From Sulfuriferula sp. (lineage in GTDB: Bacteria > Pseudomonadota > Gammaproteobacteria > Burkholderiales > Sulfuriferulaceae): a stretch of 64,000 nt of DNA. The notes under the pieces were generated by a model. It was not told where the DNA came from, made no database searches, and saw only the letters and a program-made list of their open reading frames with translations. Position numbers and translations under genes: made by a program. Shown here piece after piece: positions 55,146 to 63,626 of this stretch; the stretch's first letter is position 1; every line of letters begins with the position of its first letter. Location: assembly GCA_031291235.1 (NCBI GenBank), contig JARLJL010000006.1, forward strand, positions 62,001 through 126,000. The letters are read 5' to 3'.

Positions 55146-55568
55146 TTACAGTTCCCAAGGATTAAACACTTGCGGGTACGGCGCAAAATCCTGCACGTTG
55201 TGAGTGACCACGGTGAGGCCGTGGCATTGGGCGGTGGCCATGAGCAGGCTGTCCATCACCGGCGTGGGCTGACCGGCCAATTCGGTATGCGCGGCAATTT
55301 GCGCCCAGACGTGGAGAGTGGCGGCATCGAGCGGCAGGATGCGTCCGGCGAAGCGTTGTTCCACTTTGCCCAGCCAGGCGGTAAGTTTCTGGCTGCGACG
55401 CGGGTCGGCTTTGCGCAGTTTGAGGATGCCTTTTTCGATCTCGCCCAGCGTGATGACGCTGATGAACAGGCTGGCCTCGTCCTGCTCGTCCAGCCAGGCG
55501 ATCACTTTGGTCGCGGGGGCTTTCTTGGCGTATTCGGAAAGCGCGCAGGTGTCCAGCAGCCAGCTCAT
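55146..55568 (-). CDS. vapC: VapC/FitB-type PIN-domain toxin
   Basis: A 140-aa PIN-domain ribonuclease. Acidic active-site residues appear as Asp6 (MSWLLDTCALSEYAKK), Glu43 or 45 (ITLGEIEKGI) and Asp105 (PTPVMDSLLMATAQ) with VTHNVQDFAP at the end. Close to the FitB-like group. It overlaps the antitoxin gene by 4 bp. The pair lies antisense between the two hsdR copies, so it was inserted into the restriction operon and may protect the locus from loss. Confidence 0.93.
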   Translation of the reverse strand: MSWLLDTCALSEYAKKAPATKVIAWLDEQDEASLFISVITLGEIEKGILKLRKADPRRSQKLTAWLGKVEQRFAGRILPLDAATLHVWAQIAAHTELAGQPTPVMDSLLMATAQCHGLTVVTHNVQDFAPYPQVFNPWEL

Positions 55569-55855
55569 AGCTCGATGTCGCGCCCGGTGTCACGGCTGCG
55601 GGTAATGTCCAGGTCTTCCGCTGCGAGGTCGGGGCGCAGCAGCGCGCTGGAGAGCTTGGTGCGGTGGCGGGTGAGCCGAGCGTACTCTTCCGCCGAGACC
55701 ACTACCGCCGTGGGCTTGCCGTGGACGGTGACCGTTTGGGCATCGCCGCCCGCCGCCCGCTTGATAAGCTGGCTGAAGTTGCCCTTCGCTTCCTGCAGTT
55801 GCCAATGGCCCGTCGTTTCCTGTAGATGTCGTTCGCTGTGCATGATGTTCTCCAT
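55565..55855 (-). CDS. Phd/YefM-type antitoxin of the PIN toxin
   Basis: A 96-aa antitoxin. N-terminal Phd/YefM fold (WQLQEAKGNFSQLIKRAAGG, QTVTVHGKPTAVVVSAEEYA) binds DNA; the C-terminal part (LLRPDLAAEDLDITRSRDTG) should bind and block the toxin. The start could also be the ATG at 55843. A near-perfect palindrome of 23 bp lies 3 bp upstream of its start and fits as its operator. Named VapB-equivalent by position, not by family. Confidence 0.92.
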   Translation of the reverse strand: MENIMHSERHLQETTGHWQLQEAKGNFSQLIKRAAGGDAQTVTVHGKPTAVVVSAEEYARLTRHRTKLSSALLRPDLAAEDLDITRSRDTGRDIEL

Positions 55856-55857
55856 TA

Positions 55858-55880
55858 ATTCTGGCCAGACTGGACAGAAT
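55858..55880. promoter_or_regulatory. Palindromic operator of the PIN toxin-antitoxin operon
   Basis: The 23 bp from 55858 to 55880 read nearly the same on both strands (outer arms ATTCTG/CAGAAT, inner arms CCAG/CTGG; only one symmetric pair and the centre differ). It lies between the antitoxin start and the hsdR start (26 bp away), so it could also affect hsdR expression. Confidence 0.65.
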
Positions 55881-55905
55881 TTAACACAACGTTTGCGGGT
55901 TGGCT

Positions 55906-58900
55906 ATGCCTAACTTCATTTCCGAAGATCAGATCGAGCAGGCGCTGGTGCAGAAGCTCCAGCATCTGCACGGCTTCGATGTGCTCGACTGCTACACGGA
56001 AAATACGGAAGACTTGAACGACGGATCGGGCCGCGCCCACAAGCGCGATGTAATTCTGGTGGATAGGGTGCGGGAAGCCGCGATTCGCCTGAACCCGGAC
56101 ATCCCGCAATCAGCTATTGAAGATGCGCTGGATAAGTTGCTCGACCGGCGGCAGGCGATGACGCTGATCGCCGCGAACCGGGAAATCTACGGCCTGTTGC
56201 GCGATGGCATTCCAGTGGAGTTCGACAATGCGCAGGGTGTGCGGCAGCAAGAACTGATGCGGCTGCTGGATTTCAATGCACCGGACAACAACCGCTATCT
56301 GGCCGTTACCCAGCTCTGGATCAAGGGCGAGCGCGGCTTTCGCCGCCCGGATGTGTTGCTCTATGTCAACGGCATTCCGCTGGTGTTCATCGAGCTGAAA
56401 AATTCGAACGTGAAGTTGCGCAACGCCTACGACGACAACCTGACGACTTACAAGGCGGAGATTCCGCAGCTTTTCCTGACCAATGCCTTTTGTGTGCTGT
56501 CCAACGCCATCGAGACCAAGGTGGGCAGCATTACGGCGGAGTGGGAGCATTTCTTCAACTGGCTGCGCGCGGATGACGAGAAGCAGAAGATCGACCGCGC
56601 CGCAATCCGCGAGCAGGGCATCAGCCTGGAAGGCGTGATCGAAGGCTTGCTGCCCAAGCGCAGGCTGTTGGACTACGTGGAGAATTTCATTCTCTACTAC
56701 AAGGATAGTTCGAAGATCATCGCGCAGAACCACCAGTTTATCGGCGTGAACCGGGCTTATGAAGCTTTCCTCAAGCGCGAGGAGCTGGCGGGCAAGCTGG
56801 GTGTGTTCTGGCACACGCAGGGCTCGGGCAAGAGCTTCTCGATGATTTTTTATGCGCGCAAAATTTTCCGCAAACAGACCGGCAATTTCACCTTTGTGGT
56901 GGTGACCGACCGCGACGATCTGGACGGGCAGATTTACCGCAACTTCCTGAACACGCGCACGGTCAGCGAGGCCGAAGCCGCGCAGCCCAAGAACAGCGAG
57001 GAGATGCGCAAGTTTCTTGGGCAGAACAAGCGGCTGGTGTTTACCCTGATCCAGAAATTCCGCTGGGACAAAGGCAGGGAGTATCCCGAGCTATCCGGGC
57101 GCAACGACATCATCGTGATTGTGGACGAGGCGCACCGCACGCAATACAAGACCTTTGCGGAGAACATGCGCAAGGGGTTGCCCAAGGCGCAATATATTGC
57201 TTTTACCGGCACACCGCTGCTGAAGCGCGTGGGGGGTGTACAAAAGACCAATGCGTGGTTTGGCGATTACGTTTCGGAATACAACTTCCAGCAGTCCATG
57301 GACGACGGCGCGACGGTGCCGCTGTTTTACGAGAAGCGCGTGCCGGAAGTGCTGATCCAGAACGACGATCTGAGTGAGGAGTTCTACGAGATTCTGGAAG
57401 ATGAGAATCTGGACGAGGCGCAACAAGCCAAGCTGGAAAGGCGATTCTCAAAAGAGGTTGAGGTCATCAAGCGTGATGGTCGCCTGGAGACCATTGCGCA
57501 GGATATTGTGTATCACTTTCCACGGCGCGGTTATCTGGGCAAAGGGCTGGTGGTGTCGGTGGATAAGTACACCGCCGTGAAAATGTTCGACAAGGTGCAG
57601 CGGCTGTGGAAAGAAGAGATCAAGGACCTGCTCGGACGCATCAGCAAATCGGCTAACGATATTGAGAAGGCCCGGTTGAAGCAGATTGTCGACTACATGC
57701 GCTCGGTGAAAATGGCGGTGGTGATCAGCGAGGACGCAGACGAGGAGAAGAAGTTTGCCGAGCAGGAGCTGAATATCAAGCCGCATCGCGAGCGCATGAA
57801 CGAGCTGGACAAACACGGCCATGACATCGAATACAACTTCAAAGACCCGGAGGACTCGCTGCAATTGGTGTTCGTTTGCGCGATGTGGCTGACGGGCTTT
57901 GATGCACCCACACTTTCAACGCTATACCTCGACAAGCCAATGCAGGGGCATACCCTGATGCAAACCATTGCCCGCGCCAACCGCGTTACTTCCTGGAAGA
58001 TTAACGGGGTGGAGAAACGCAACGGCGAGATCGTGGATTACTACAACGTGTTCCGCAATATGAAGCAGGCGCTGAAGGATTACGCGCAAGGCGGCGATAA
58101 GGTTGATTCACCAGTGCAGGAAAAGGCAATGCTGTTCCGCTTGCTGGACGATGCGATTGAGCAGGGCTTGGCGTTCTGCCATGAGAAGGGTGTTCCCCTG
58201 CGTGAAGTGCTGGGTAGTGCGGATGTATTCGAGAAACTTGGCCGCTTTAATGTATTTGCCGATTCCTTGCTGGCGAACGACGAATGGCGCAAGGGTTTTA
58301 ACGTGTATGAGAACACCATCACGTCGTTGTATGAGGCGTGCAAGCCGGAAGTGCTCGGGCGCGGCAAGGGGCGCGAGGTGGCGGCGTTCCAATACCTGCG
58401 CGGGGTGATAGACAGCCTCATCGAACAGAAGGACATCGACGCGATCAGCCTGAAGATAGCCAATCTGCTGGATGAAAGCGTGGTGGTGAACGATGCAGAG
58501 GCATTCAAAGCGCGGCAATACAACGCGGAATACCAGATCATTCAGAAGGGCAGAACCTGGGACCTAAGCAAGATCAACTTCGACAAACTGCGCGAGGAGT
58601 TTAAGCAGGCAGCACACAAAAATATTGAAATCGCCGACCTGCGCGCCTTCCTGCAACACAAGCTGGAACTGATGCTGCAACAAAATGCGACGCGCACCGA
58701 CTTTGCACAGCGCCTGCAGGAGATCATAGACAAATACAACTCTGGCGGATCATCTACGGAGAATTCGTACGAAGAGCTGATGAGGTACGCCGAGGATTTG
58801 CGTGCGGAAGAAGAGCGGCACATCCGCGAGGGTCTGACGGACGACGAACTGGAGCTTTTCGACCTGCTGAAGAAGGACAAAATGACGCAGGAGGAAACTC

Positions 58901-59142
58901 AAAAAGTTAAGCTCGCGGCCAAGTCACTGCTGCATCGCCTGCTGGAGGAGCAACCCAAGGTGCTGGTGCAGGATTGGTACAAGGATACGCAGACCCAGAA
59001 GCAAGTGCGCTCTACGGTGGAGAAAGTGCTGGATAGCGAATTGCCGGAAAGTTACGACCGTGTGCTGTTCAGGGAGAAGTGCGACAACGTGTTTCACCTG
59101 ATGCTCGATTATGCGAGTCATGGCAGAAAATGGGCGGCATAG
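55906..59142 (+). CDS. hsdR: HsdR, type I restriction endonuclease subunit
   Basis: A 1078-aa motor-nuclease subunit. The N-terminal PD-(D/E)xK nuclease site is Asp149 ... Glu163-x-Lys165 (GFRRPDVLL, VFIELKNSN). Superfamily 2 helicase motifs: Walker A TQGSGKS at 304-310, DEAH at 407-410 (IVDEAHRTQ), FTGTPL, and motif VI-like TIARANRV. The C-terminal helical domain for HsdM binding is complete. The ATG at 55906 is preferred over a TTG at 55900. It has lost the direct coupling to hsdS because the toxin-antitoxin pair lies between them, so it must use its own promoter or read-through. Confidence 0.96.
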   Translation: MPNFISEDQIEQALVQKLQHLHGFDVLDCYTENTEDLNDGSGRAHKRDVILVDRVREAAIRLNPDIPQSAIEDALDKLLDRRQAMTLIAANREIYGLLRDGIPVEFDNAQGVRQQELMRLLDFNAPDNNRYLAVTQLWIKGERGFRRPDVLLYVNGIPLVFIELKNSNVKLRNAYDDNLTTYKAEIPQLFLTNAFCVLSNAIETKVGSITAEWEHFFNWLRADDEKQKIDRAAIREQGISLEGVIEGLLPKRRLLDYVENFILYYKDSSKIIAQNHQFIGVNRAYEAFLKREELAGKLGVFWHTQGSGKSFSMIFYARKIFRKQTGNFTFVVVTDRDDLDGQIYRNFLNTRTVSEAEAAQPKNSEEMRKFLGQNKRLVFTLIQKFRWDKGREYPELSGRNDIIVIVDEAHRTQYKTFAENMRKGLPKAQYIAFTGTPLLKRVGGVQKTNAWFGDYVSEYNFQQSMDDGATVPLFYEKRVPEVLIQNDDLSEEFYEILEDENLDEAQQAKLERRFSKEVEVIKRDGRLETIAQDIVYHFPRRGYLGKGLVVSVDKYTAVKMFDKVQRLWKEEIKDLLGRISKSANDIEKARLKQIVDYMRSVKMAVVISEDADEEKKFAEQELNIKPHRERMNELDKHGHDIEYNFKDPEDSLQLVFVCAMWLTGFDAPTLSTLYLDKPMQGHTLMQTIARANRVTSWKINGVEKRNGEIVDYYNVFRNMKQALKDYAQGGDKVDSPVQEKAMLFRLLDDAIEQGLAFCHEKGVPLREVLGSADVFEKLGRFNVFADSLLANDEWRKGFNVYENTITSLYEACKPEVLGRGKGREVAAFQYLRGVIDSLIEQKDIDAISLKIANLLDESVVVNDAEAFKARQYNAEYQIIQKGRTWDLSKINFDKLREEFKQAAHKNIEIADLRAFLQHKLELMLQQNATRTDFAQRLQEIIDKYNSGGSSTENSYEELMRYAEDLRAEEERHIREGLTDDELELFDLLKKDKMTQEETQKVKLAAKSLLHRLLEEQPKVLVQDWYKDTQTQKQVRSTVEKVLDSELPESYDRVLFREKCDNVFHLMLDYASHGRKWAA

Positions 59143-59380
59143 TATACTTTTTTGAGGAATGACGTTTTAGGTGCGACTGATTTTGTGTCTGGCATGATCG
59201 ACTCTTGCGCAGTCACTTTTTATTGCAGATTACTGGACATAGAGCTGCCGCGAGAACAATGAAATTCATTGCGAATGCCTTAAAATGGCAAATTTCTTAG
59301 TCCCCTCTTCCGTCACCAGATGAGGAAGCTGACGGGGTGTTGGCCGTGATTGCGTATAGCCCAAGGCAGAAATTGTTAGT
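59143..59380. other. Spacer between hsdR and the HipA-like gene
   Basis: No gene recognised; AT content is moderately raised. A short CGTCA ... TGACG repeat pair (about 59309-59336) is the only symmetric element I noted. It probably contains the promoter of the two-gene unit downstream. Confidence 0.35.
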
Positions 59381-60115
59381 ATGAATATTCAGATTGTAGA
59401 GATTATTGGACGCGCGACTCAGGGCATCACGAAACCTTTTATCTGTCGCGGTGACGATGGGTATATCTATTTTGTGAAAGGCCGAGGTGCAGGCAATCGT
59501 AGTTTGATTTGTGAATGGATCGCGGGAAATCTGGCCTTAAAGCTGGGTTTACCCATTGCGCCTTTTGAAATTGTTGATGTACCCGAGATGTTGATCCAGC
59601 TGGGAATGCGCGATGATTTGGGTGATCTCGGTGCGGGACTGGCTTTCGGTTCGCGCAAGCTGGAAGTCGTGGAACTGTCCATTTCACATTTGCAGTACGT
59701 GCCGGATCAACTGCAACGCGATGTGCTCGTCTTTGATTGGTGGGTGCATAATATTGATCGTACTTTAAGCGAGATGGGCGGCAACCCGAATCTGTTCTGG
59801 GATGTAGAAAATGAACAATTGGTGGTCATTGACCATAATCAGGCTTTCGATGCGGGTTTTAGTGTTGAGAGCTTTATCAACTTGCACGCTTTCCATGAGC
59901 AAATTCATAACTTGTGCGCAGATTGGGTATTACAACATCAGTATGCTCATCGCTTAGCAAATGCCTTGTCTGACTGGGACATTATCTGTAATACTGTACC
60001 TCTGGAGTGGTGGTTTGTAGACCCTGAACAAACCATACCTACTGATTTTGATCGTGATGTTATGCACCGATTACTTTTGAGGTGTCAAAATAACGCGTTC
60101 TGGAAAATGAAATGA
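59381..60115 (+). CDS. HipA-like kinase (HipA_2 type)
   Basis: A 244-aa protein with a compact HipA-like kinase fold. Candidate ATP-binding Lys33 is in YFVKGRGAGNR, the catalytic loop is DWWVHNIDR (residues 119-127, like the N-x-DR loop of HipA) and the metal-binding Asp151 is in VVIDHNQAF. It lacks the N-terminal HipB-binding subdomain and has no HipB-like gene next to it. It overlaps the DUF3037 gene by 4 bp, a pairing that recurs in bacteria; the pair's function is not established to my knowledge. Downstream of a restriction system, a defence or toxin role is possible. Confidence 0.8.
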   Translation: MNIQIVEIIGRATQGITKPFICRGDDGYIYFVKGRGAGNRSLICEWIAGNLALKLGLPIAPFEIVDVPEMLIQLGMRDDLGDLGAGLAFGSRKLEVVELSISHLQYVPDQLQRDVLVFDWWVHNIDRTLSEMGGNPNLFWDVENEQLVVIDHNQAFDAGFSVESFINLHAFHEQIHNLCADWVLQHQYAHRLANALSDWDIICNTVPLEWWFVDPEQTIPTDFDRDVMHRLLLRCQNNAFWKMK

Positions 60116-60954
60116 ATATGAAGACCCCCAGCCTTTATGCCATTGTCCGCTTTGCCCCGTTTGTGGAGACAGGCGAGTTCGCCAACGTCGGCATTATCAT
60201 GATGGCACCCGACCAGCGCTATTTTAATTTCAAACTGATGGGGCGGCGTCATTCCCGGATTACTCGTTTTTTTGAGCAATTGGATGCAAAAGTATTTCGA
60301 ACAACCATGAATGCGTTGGGCGAAGAGCTTGATCGGGCTGGCGGAATGCTGCGGCAGCATGGATTCGATAAACGCCTAAAATTTAACGATGTGGATTTCG
60401 CAAACCGATTATTCAAAGAAATTGTGCGTCCACGGGAAACCGTAATCAAGTTCAGCGAAACAAGGGCGGTACTCGCTGATGAACCTGCCAAAACACTGGA
60501 GGAGCTTTACGGATATTACGTTGAACGCGATTTTGTTACCCGCGAATATCAGGAAGCTGTGCTGGAGCGTGGTTTGCGGACATGGCTTTGGCAAGCTCGT
60601 ATCGCAGAACGTTTTACCAAGCTGGAAGTTGGTAATGACGAATATCATGCCACTTTCCCCTTTGTTGAAAAACATGGAGACATAGCGGTGAAGGCGATTA
60701 AGCCGTTACATCTCGCTCAGGATCAGGCAAGCAAAATTCTTGACCATGGTGGGCAATGGCTATACAGGATTCAAGCGTTGAAACGCCGTAACCTGTTACC
60801 AGAAAAGGTGCTGTTTACCGTTAGCGGTCCGGAAGATCAGGGAGTGAAGGGTAAGGCCTATGCTGAGATTGTTGGCAATTTAAAGGATGAGGGTGTCGAG
60901 GTCTTACCTGCTTTGGACAAGACTCATATTCTGAAATTCGCCGCTGCTCATTGA
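60112..60954 (+). CDS. DUF3037 family protein
   Basis: A 280-aa soluble protein. The first 130 residues fit DUF3037 (SLYAIVRFAPFVETGEFANV, GIIMMAP, then a conserved basic stretch RRHSRITRFFEQLD). A C-terminal half of unknown type follows with HLAQDQASKILDHGGQWLYR. Starts within the stop of the HipA-like kinase (ATGA), so the two are translationally coupled and probably bind each other. It might be a partner, substrate or antidote of the kinase. Function unknown. Confidence 0.8.
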   Translation: MNMKTPSLYAIVRFAPFVETGEFANVGIIMMAPDQRYFNFKLMGRRHSRITRFFEQLDAKVFRTTMNALGEELDRAGGMLRQHGFDKRLKFNDVDFANRLFKEIVRPRETVIKFSETRAVLADEPAKTLEELYGYYVERDFVTREYQEAVLERGLRTWLWQARIAERFTKLEVGNDEYHATFPFVEKHGDIAVKAIKPLHLAQDQASKILDHGGQWLYRIQALKRRNLLPEKVLFTVSGPEDQGVKGKAYAEIVGNLKDEGVEVLPALDKTHILKFAAAH

Positions 60955-60968
60955 ATATAATAGCAGAC

Positions 60969-60998
60969 TCGGGGGTGAAGCAGTCTCGAGCCCCCCGA
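60969..60998 (+). terminator. GC-rich hairpin after the DUF3037 gene
   Basis: TCGGGGG and CCCCCGA form a perfect 7-bp GC stem with a 16-nt loop, 15 bp after the stop codon. No T run follows, so it is a doubtful terminator. Confidence 0.45.
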
Positions 60999-61125
60999 CT
61001 TGACTTAAATAATTCGGTTCCATTGATATCTCTTGAGGCTAGCAGATTCCTTTAGTTCTTGGAACTGCTCACAGTCGAGCATGCTGATGTATGAATACGG
61101 CAAGTATCTGGCGCCGCCCTCTTCC

Positions 61126-61863
61126 TCAGCCACCCAGCAATCTGAACTCAATCACAACCTCATCCTGCACCGCCAGCAGGCCGCCCAGCACCGAGTAAGG
61201 TCGCACCCCAAAATCGGTTTGACGCAGTACGAACGAGCCGGTGACGGTGAGTGCATCGGGCAATCCTTCCACGCTTAGCGGAATCCACATCTCTCGCTGC
61301 TGGCCGTGCATCTCGATCTGCACTCTGGCGGCGAATTTCGGGGATTCTCCGACGATCTGCAGGGAGTGCACGCGGACTACGGGGTATTGGTCGGCTTGCA
61401 TGTTGTCGTGACCGAGCATGTGCTGTCGCGCCCCGGCGATGGCTTCGGGGGTCAGGGTAGACGAAAACGCGCTACCGAGGGCCGATCTGTACGCCGGATT
61501 ATCGAACTCCAGCTGATCGAGGCGAAACTCAAGATCGAATCGGCCATTTGACGCGCCAGCGTCAGGCAGGTAAAAGTACCCCGTAAATGCAGGTGCCGAG
61601 AGTACGTGGTTATGCCCCAGCCGGGCGGCGCTGCCGCCCCGGAACACATAGATACGAATAGCCGACTTAGCCGGGTCAAGGGTAAATACTTGTCCACCCG
61701 TCGTCTTCAGTGCCGCGTAGACAGCGCCCAATTCGGAGGAATGCTGGCTTTGCACCGGCATTGCGCTACCCGCTGGCGCAGCCGATGGCAGCGCGGTGCA
61801 ACTTAACAAGCTAATGGCGATAACTACGCCAGATAAAACGCTAATCATCCTCTTCAGATGCAT
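61126..61863 (-). CDS. YceI-like lipoprotein
   Basis: A 245-aa secreted protein with a lipobox: MHLKRMISVLSGVVIAISLL is followed by SC, so Cys would be lipidated. The mature part is a YceI-like barrel (FTLDPAKSAIRIYVFRGGSA, LGHNHVLSAPAFTGYFYLPD ... GSFVLRQTDFGVRPYSVLGG). The ATG at 61863 is preferred because of GGAGGAG 6 nt upstream; two further ATGs lie upstream. A third YceI-fold protein in this window but only distantly similar to the tandem pair. Convergent with the defence island. Confidence 0.9.
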   Translation of the reverse strand: MHLKRMISVLSGVVIAISLLSCTALPSAAPAGSAMPVQSQHSSELGAVYAALKTTGGQVFTLDPAKSAIRIYVFRGGSAARLGHNHVLSAPAFTGYFYLPDAGASNGRFDLEFRLDQLEFDNPAYRSALGSAFSSTLTPEAIAGARQHMLGHDNMQADQYPVVRVHSLQIVGESPKFAARVQIEMHGQQREMWIPLSVEGLPDALTVTGSFVLRQTDFGVRPYSVLGGLLAVQDEVVIEFRLLGG

Positions 61864-62189
61864 TGCATGCTCCTCCATGAGGATATTCATTTAAACTGGT
61901 TGCCGGCTGATCAAGTGATGTTACACAGAATTATTACAGGCTGGAACTGCACTGATAAATTATCAGACTGCTTGCATGACCCCATCCCTATGCACTGATT
62001 AATCATCTCGAGCGCGCCATAAACCCGTCAAGCAATCGCGCTGCCATAAATATATTTCCCAAATCGATCGCGTCTTTATATACTCATTAAAAAGATCGAA
62101 ACCTCCTTTTATTTAACTCTGGAAAAATAAAATGGAATGAATAATAACCCCCGACTCAGCATATCTATTTTATATAATCAATAATTACG
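61864..62189. other. Divergent intergenic region before the porin-like gene
   Basis: AT-rich spacer with promoters in both directions. A perfect 15-bp palindrome CTGATAAATTATCAG lies at 61952-61966 and could be a regulator site. No gene or RNA recognised. Confidence 0.45.
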
Positions 62190-63212
62190 ATGCGTCATAC
62201 ATTATTTGCTTTACCGCTTCTCCTGCTTGGAATAACAGCTGCATCGACTAGTCGCGCGGATGAATATCATCTTGGGCAAGGGCTGCTCATCGGCGACTTT
62301 CTGCTTTCCGGCTACGCCAACCTTGTCGCCGAGGCGCCCCAGGGTGGCATTGCCAAGGCTTCGATAGACGATTTCAGTCTGTTTGTTAGCGGGCGTGTCA
62401 ATCGCTGGGTCAATCCGTTTCTGGAAACGGAAATCTCCAGCCTGACGCTGGCGCAACAGGGCGATGGGCCGCGCGCCAACGGGCACTTCATCCTGGAGCG
62501 GTTTTACAACGATACCAGCCTATCGGAATCCGATACCCTGCGCGTCGGCAAAATGCTGGCGCCGGTCGGCGACTGGAATCTGGTGCATGCCGCACCGCTG
62601 GTGCCAACTGTTACCCGCCCGCTCACCACTTTCCTCGGTTTCAGCGAATACACTAACGGCCTGTCCTGGCTGCATGAAACCCCATCCGGCGAGGGCCCGA
62701 ATTCGCAGCTGTACTGGCAGCCGAGCAACGAGTGGCACGAACGCCCGTCCAGCATCACCCACCGCCATTACCGCGATGTGTGGGGCGCTCATATCAGCTG
62801 GCCGCATGGCTTTACGGATAAGATCGGCGCATCTTTCCAGCACGGTCAACTGCTGGAAACGGGTGAAACCTATAACGTGTACGGCATCAACGTACGCAGA
62901 TCCTTCGGCAAGCTGCTGATGGAGAGCGAGGCAACCACTTCGAACTGGTCCGGCACAGCGCCGCGCATGCACGACCATGAGACCGGCATATACATGCTGG
63001 CCGATTACGCCGCTACACCCCGCTGGCATGGCATACTGGAATGGGAGCACTTTCAGAGCCATCTGGTCGACCAGGCTTCCCGTAACACCTTACTGGGCGT
63101 CGCCTACAAGCCCGAATCCACGCTGGTATGGAAACTCGAATACGTGCATCAGATGGACGTATCGGCGGATATTCAATCAGGCTGGTTCGCTTCACTTTCG
63201 ACGTTATTCTAA
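62190..63212 (+). CDS. Porin-like outer-membrane protein
   Basis: A 340-aa secreted protein with a signal peptide (MRHTLFALPLLLLGITAAST, cleavage near SRA-DE) and repeated amphipathic beta strands with aromatic ends, closing on LF at the C-terminus (WFASLSTLF), typical of barrels. Segments such as TLRVGKMLAPVGDWNLVHAA and GASFQHGQLLETGETYNVYG resemble phosphate-selective or small general porins (OprP/Porin_4-like). The stop codon touches the start of the next gene. In context (PstS-like protein, membrane sensor) it may admit the sensed ligand. Confidence 0.75.
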   Translation: MRHTLFALPLLLLGITAASTSRADEYHLGQGLLIGDFLLSGYANLVAEAPQGGIAKASIDDFSLFVSGRVNRWVNPFLETEISSLTLAQQGDGPRANGHFILERFYNDTSLSESDTLRVGKMLAPVGDWNLVHAAPLVPTVTRPLTTFLGFSEYTNGLSWLHETPSGEGPNSQLYWQPSNEWHERPSSITHRHYRDVWGAHISWPHGFTDKIGASFQHGQLLETGETYNVYGINVRRSFGKLLMESEATTSNWSGTAPRMHDHETGIYMLADYAATPRWHGILEWEHFQSHLVDQASRNTLLGVAYKPESTLVWKLEYVHQMDVSADIQSGWFASLSTLF

Positions 63213-63626
63213 ATGCGCGCCCTCTTGCTGATTTTGTGCTTACTGTCTGCGCAACTTGTCCGCGCCGAAGGCTTGCTGGTCATTGCATCTCCGCAAGTAC
63301 CGGCCGACACTATTTCAACCGAAGAACTGGCTGCCATTTATCTGACGCAAAAAACGGCATGGCCGGGCGGGCTACCCATCGTCCCGGTCAATAGAGAAGC
63401 GGCAAGCGCTGTACGCGAACATTTTTCTGCATACGTATTCGAACGCTCGCCGCGCGAGCTTGCGGATTACTGGAACCGATTACGTTTTCAGGGCAAGCTG
63501 CCTCCGCTCGTTCAGGTTTCCGATCAGGCTATCATCGGCTTCGTGCGTAGCGTGCCAGGTGCCATCGGCTATATCGATGCCGGCCAGACCGTCACCGGCG
63601 TCAAAATCCTGAAAAAGCTGCCATGA
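63213..63626 (+). CDS. PstS-like periplasmic binding protein (short)
   Basis: A 137-aa exported protein, signal peptide MRALLLILCLLSAQLVRAEG. The mature part looks like half of a phosphate-type (PBP-like) binding protein: TISTEELAAIYLTQKTAWPG, VPVNREAASAVREHFSAYVF and VRSVPGAIGYIDAG, signatures seen in PstS C-lobes. Full PstS proteins are over twice as long. It starts right after the porin stop and overlaps the next gene by 4 bp (ATGA), so it likely binds a ligand for that membrane sensor. Confidence 0.8.
   Translation: MRALLLILCLLSAQLVRAEGLLVIASPQVPADTISTEELAAIYLTQKTAWPGGLPIVPVNREAASAVREHFSAYVFERSPRELADYWNRLRFQGKLPPLVQVSDQAIIGFVRSVPGAIGYIDAGQTVTGVKILKKLP

Noticed and set aside
54891..55913. 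A 340-codon fused frame beginning with the hsdR-like start
   Set aside because: Only the first 84 codons are hsdR; the rest reads antisense through the toxin-antitoxin genes, so it is not a real fusion protein.
60969..60998. Right attachment site of the tRNA-Arg island
   Set aside because: The GC hairpin region has no similarity to the tRNA-Arg 3' end.
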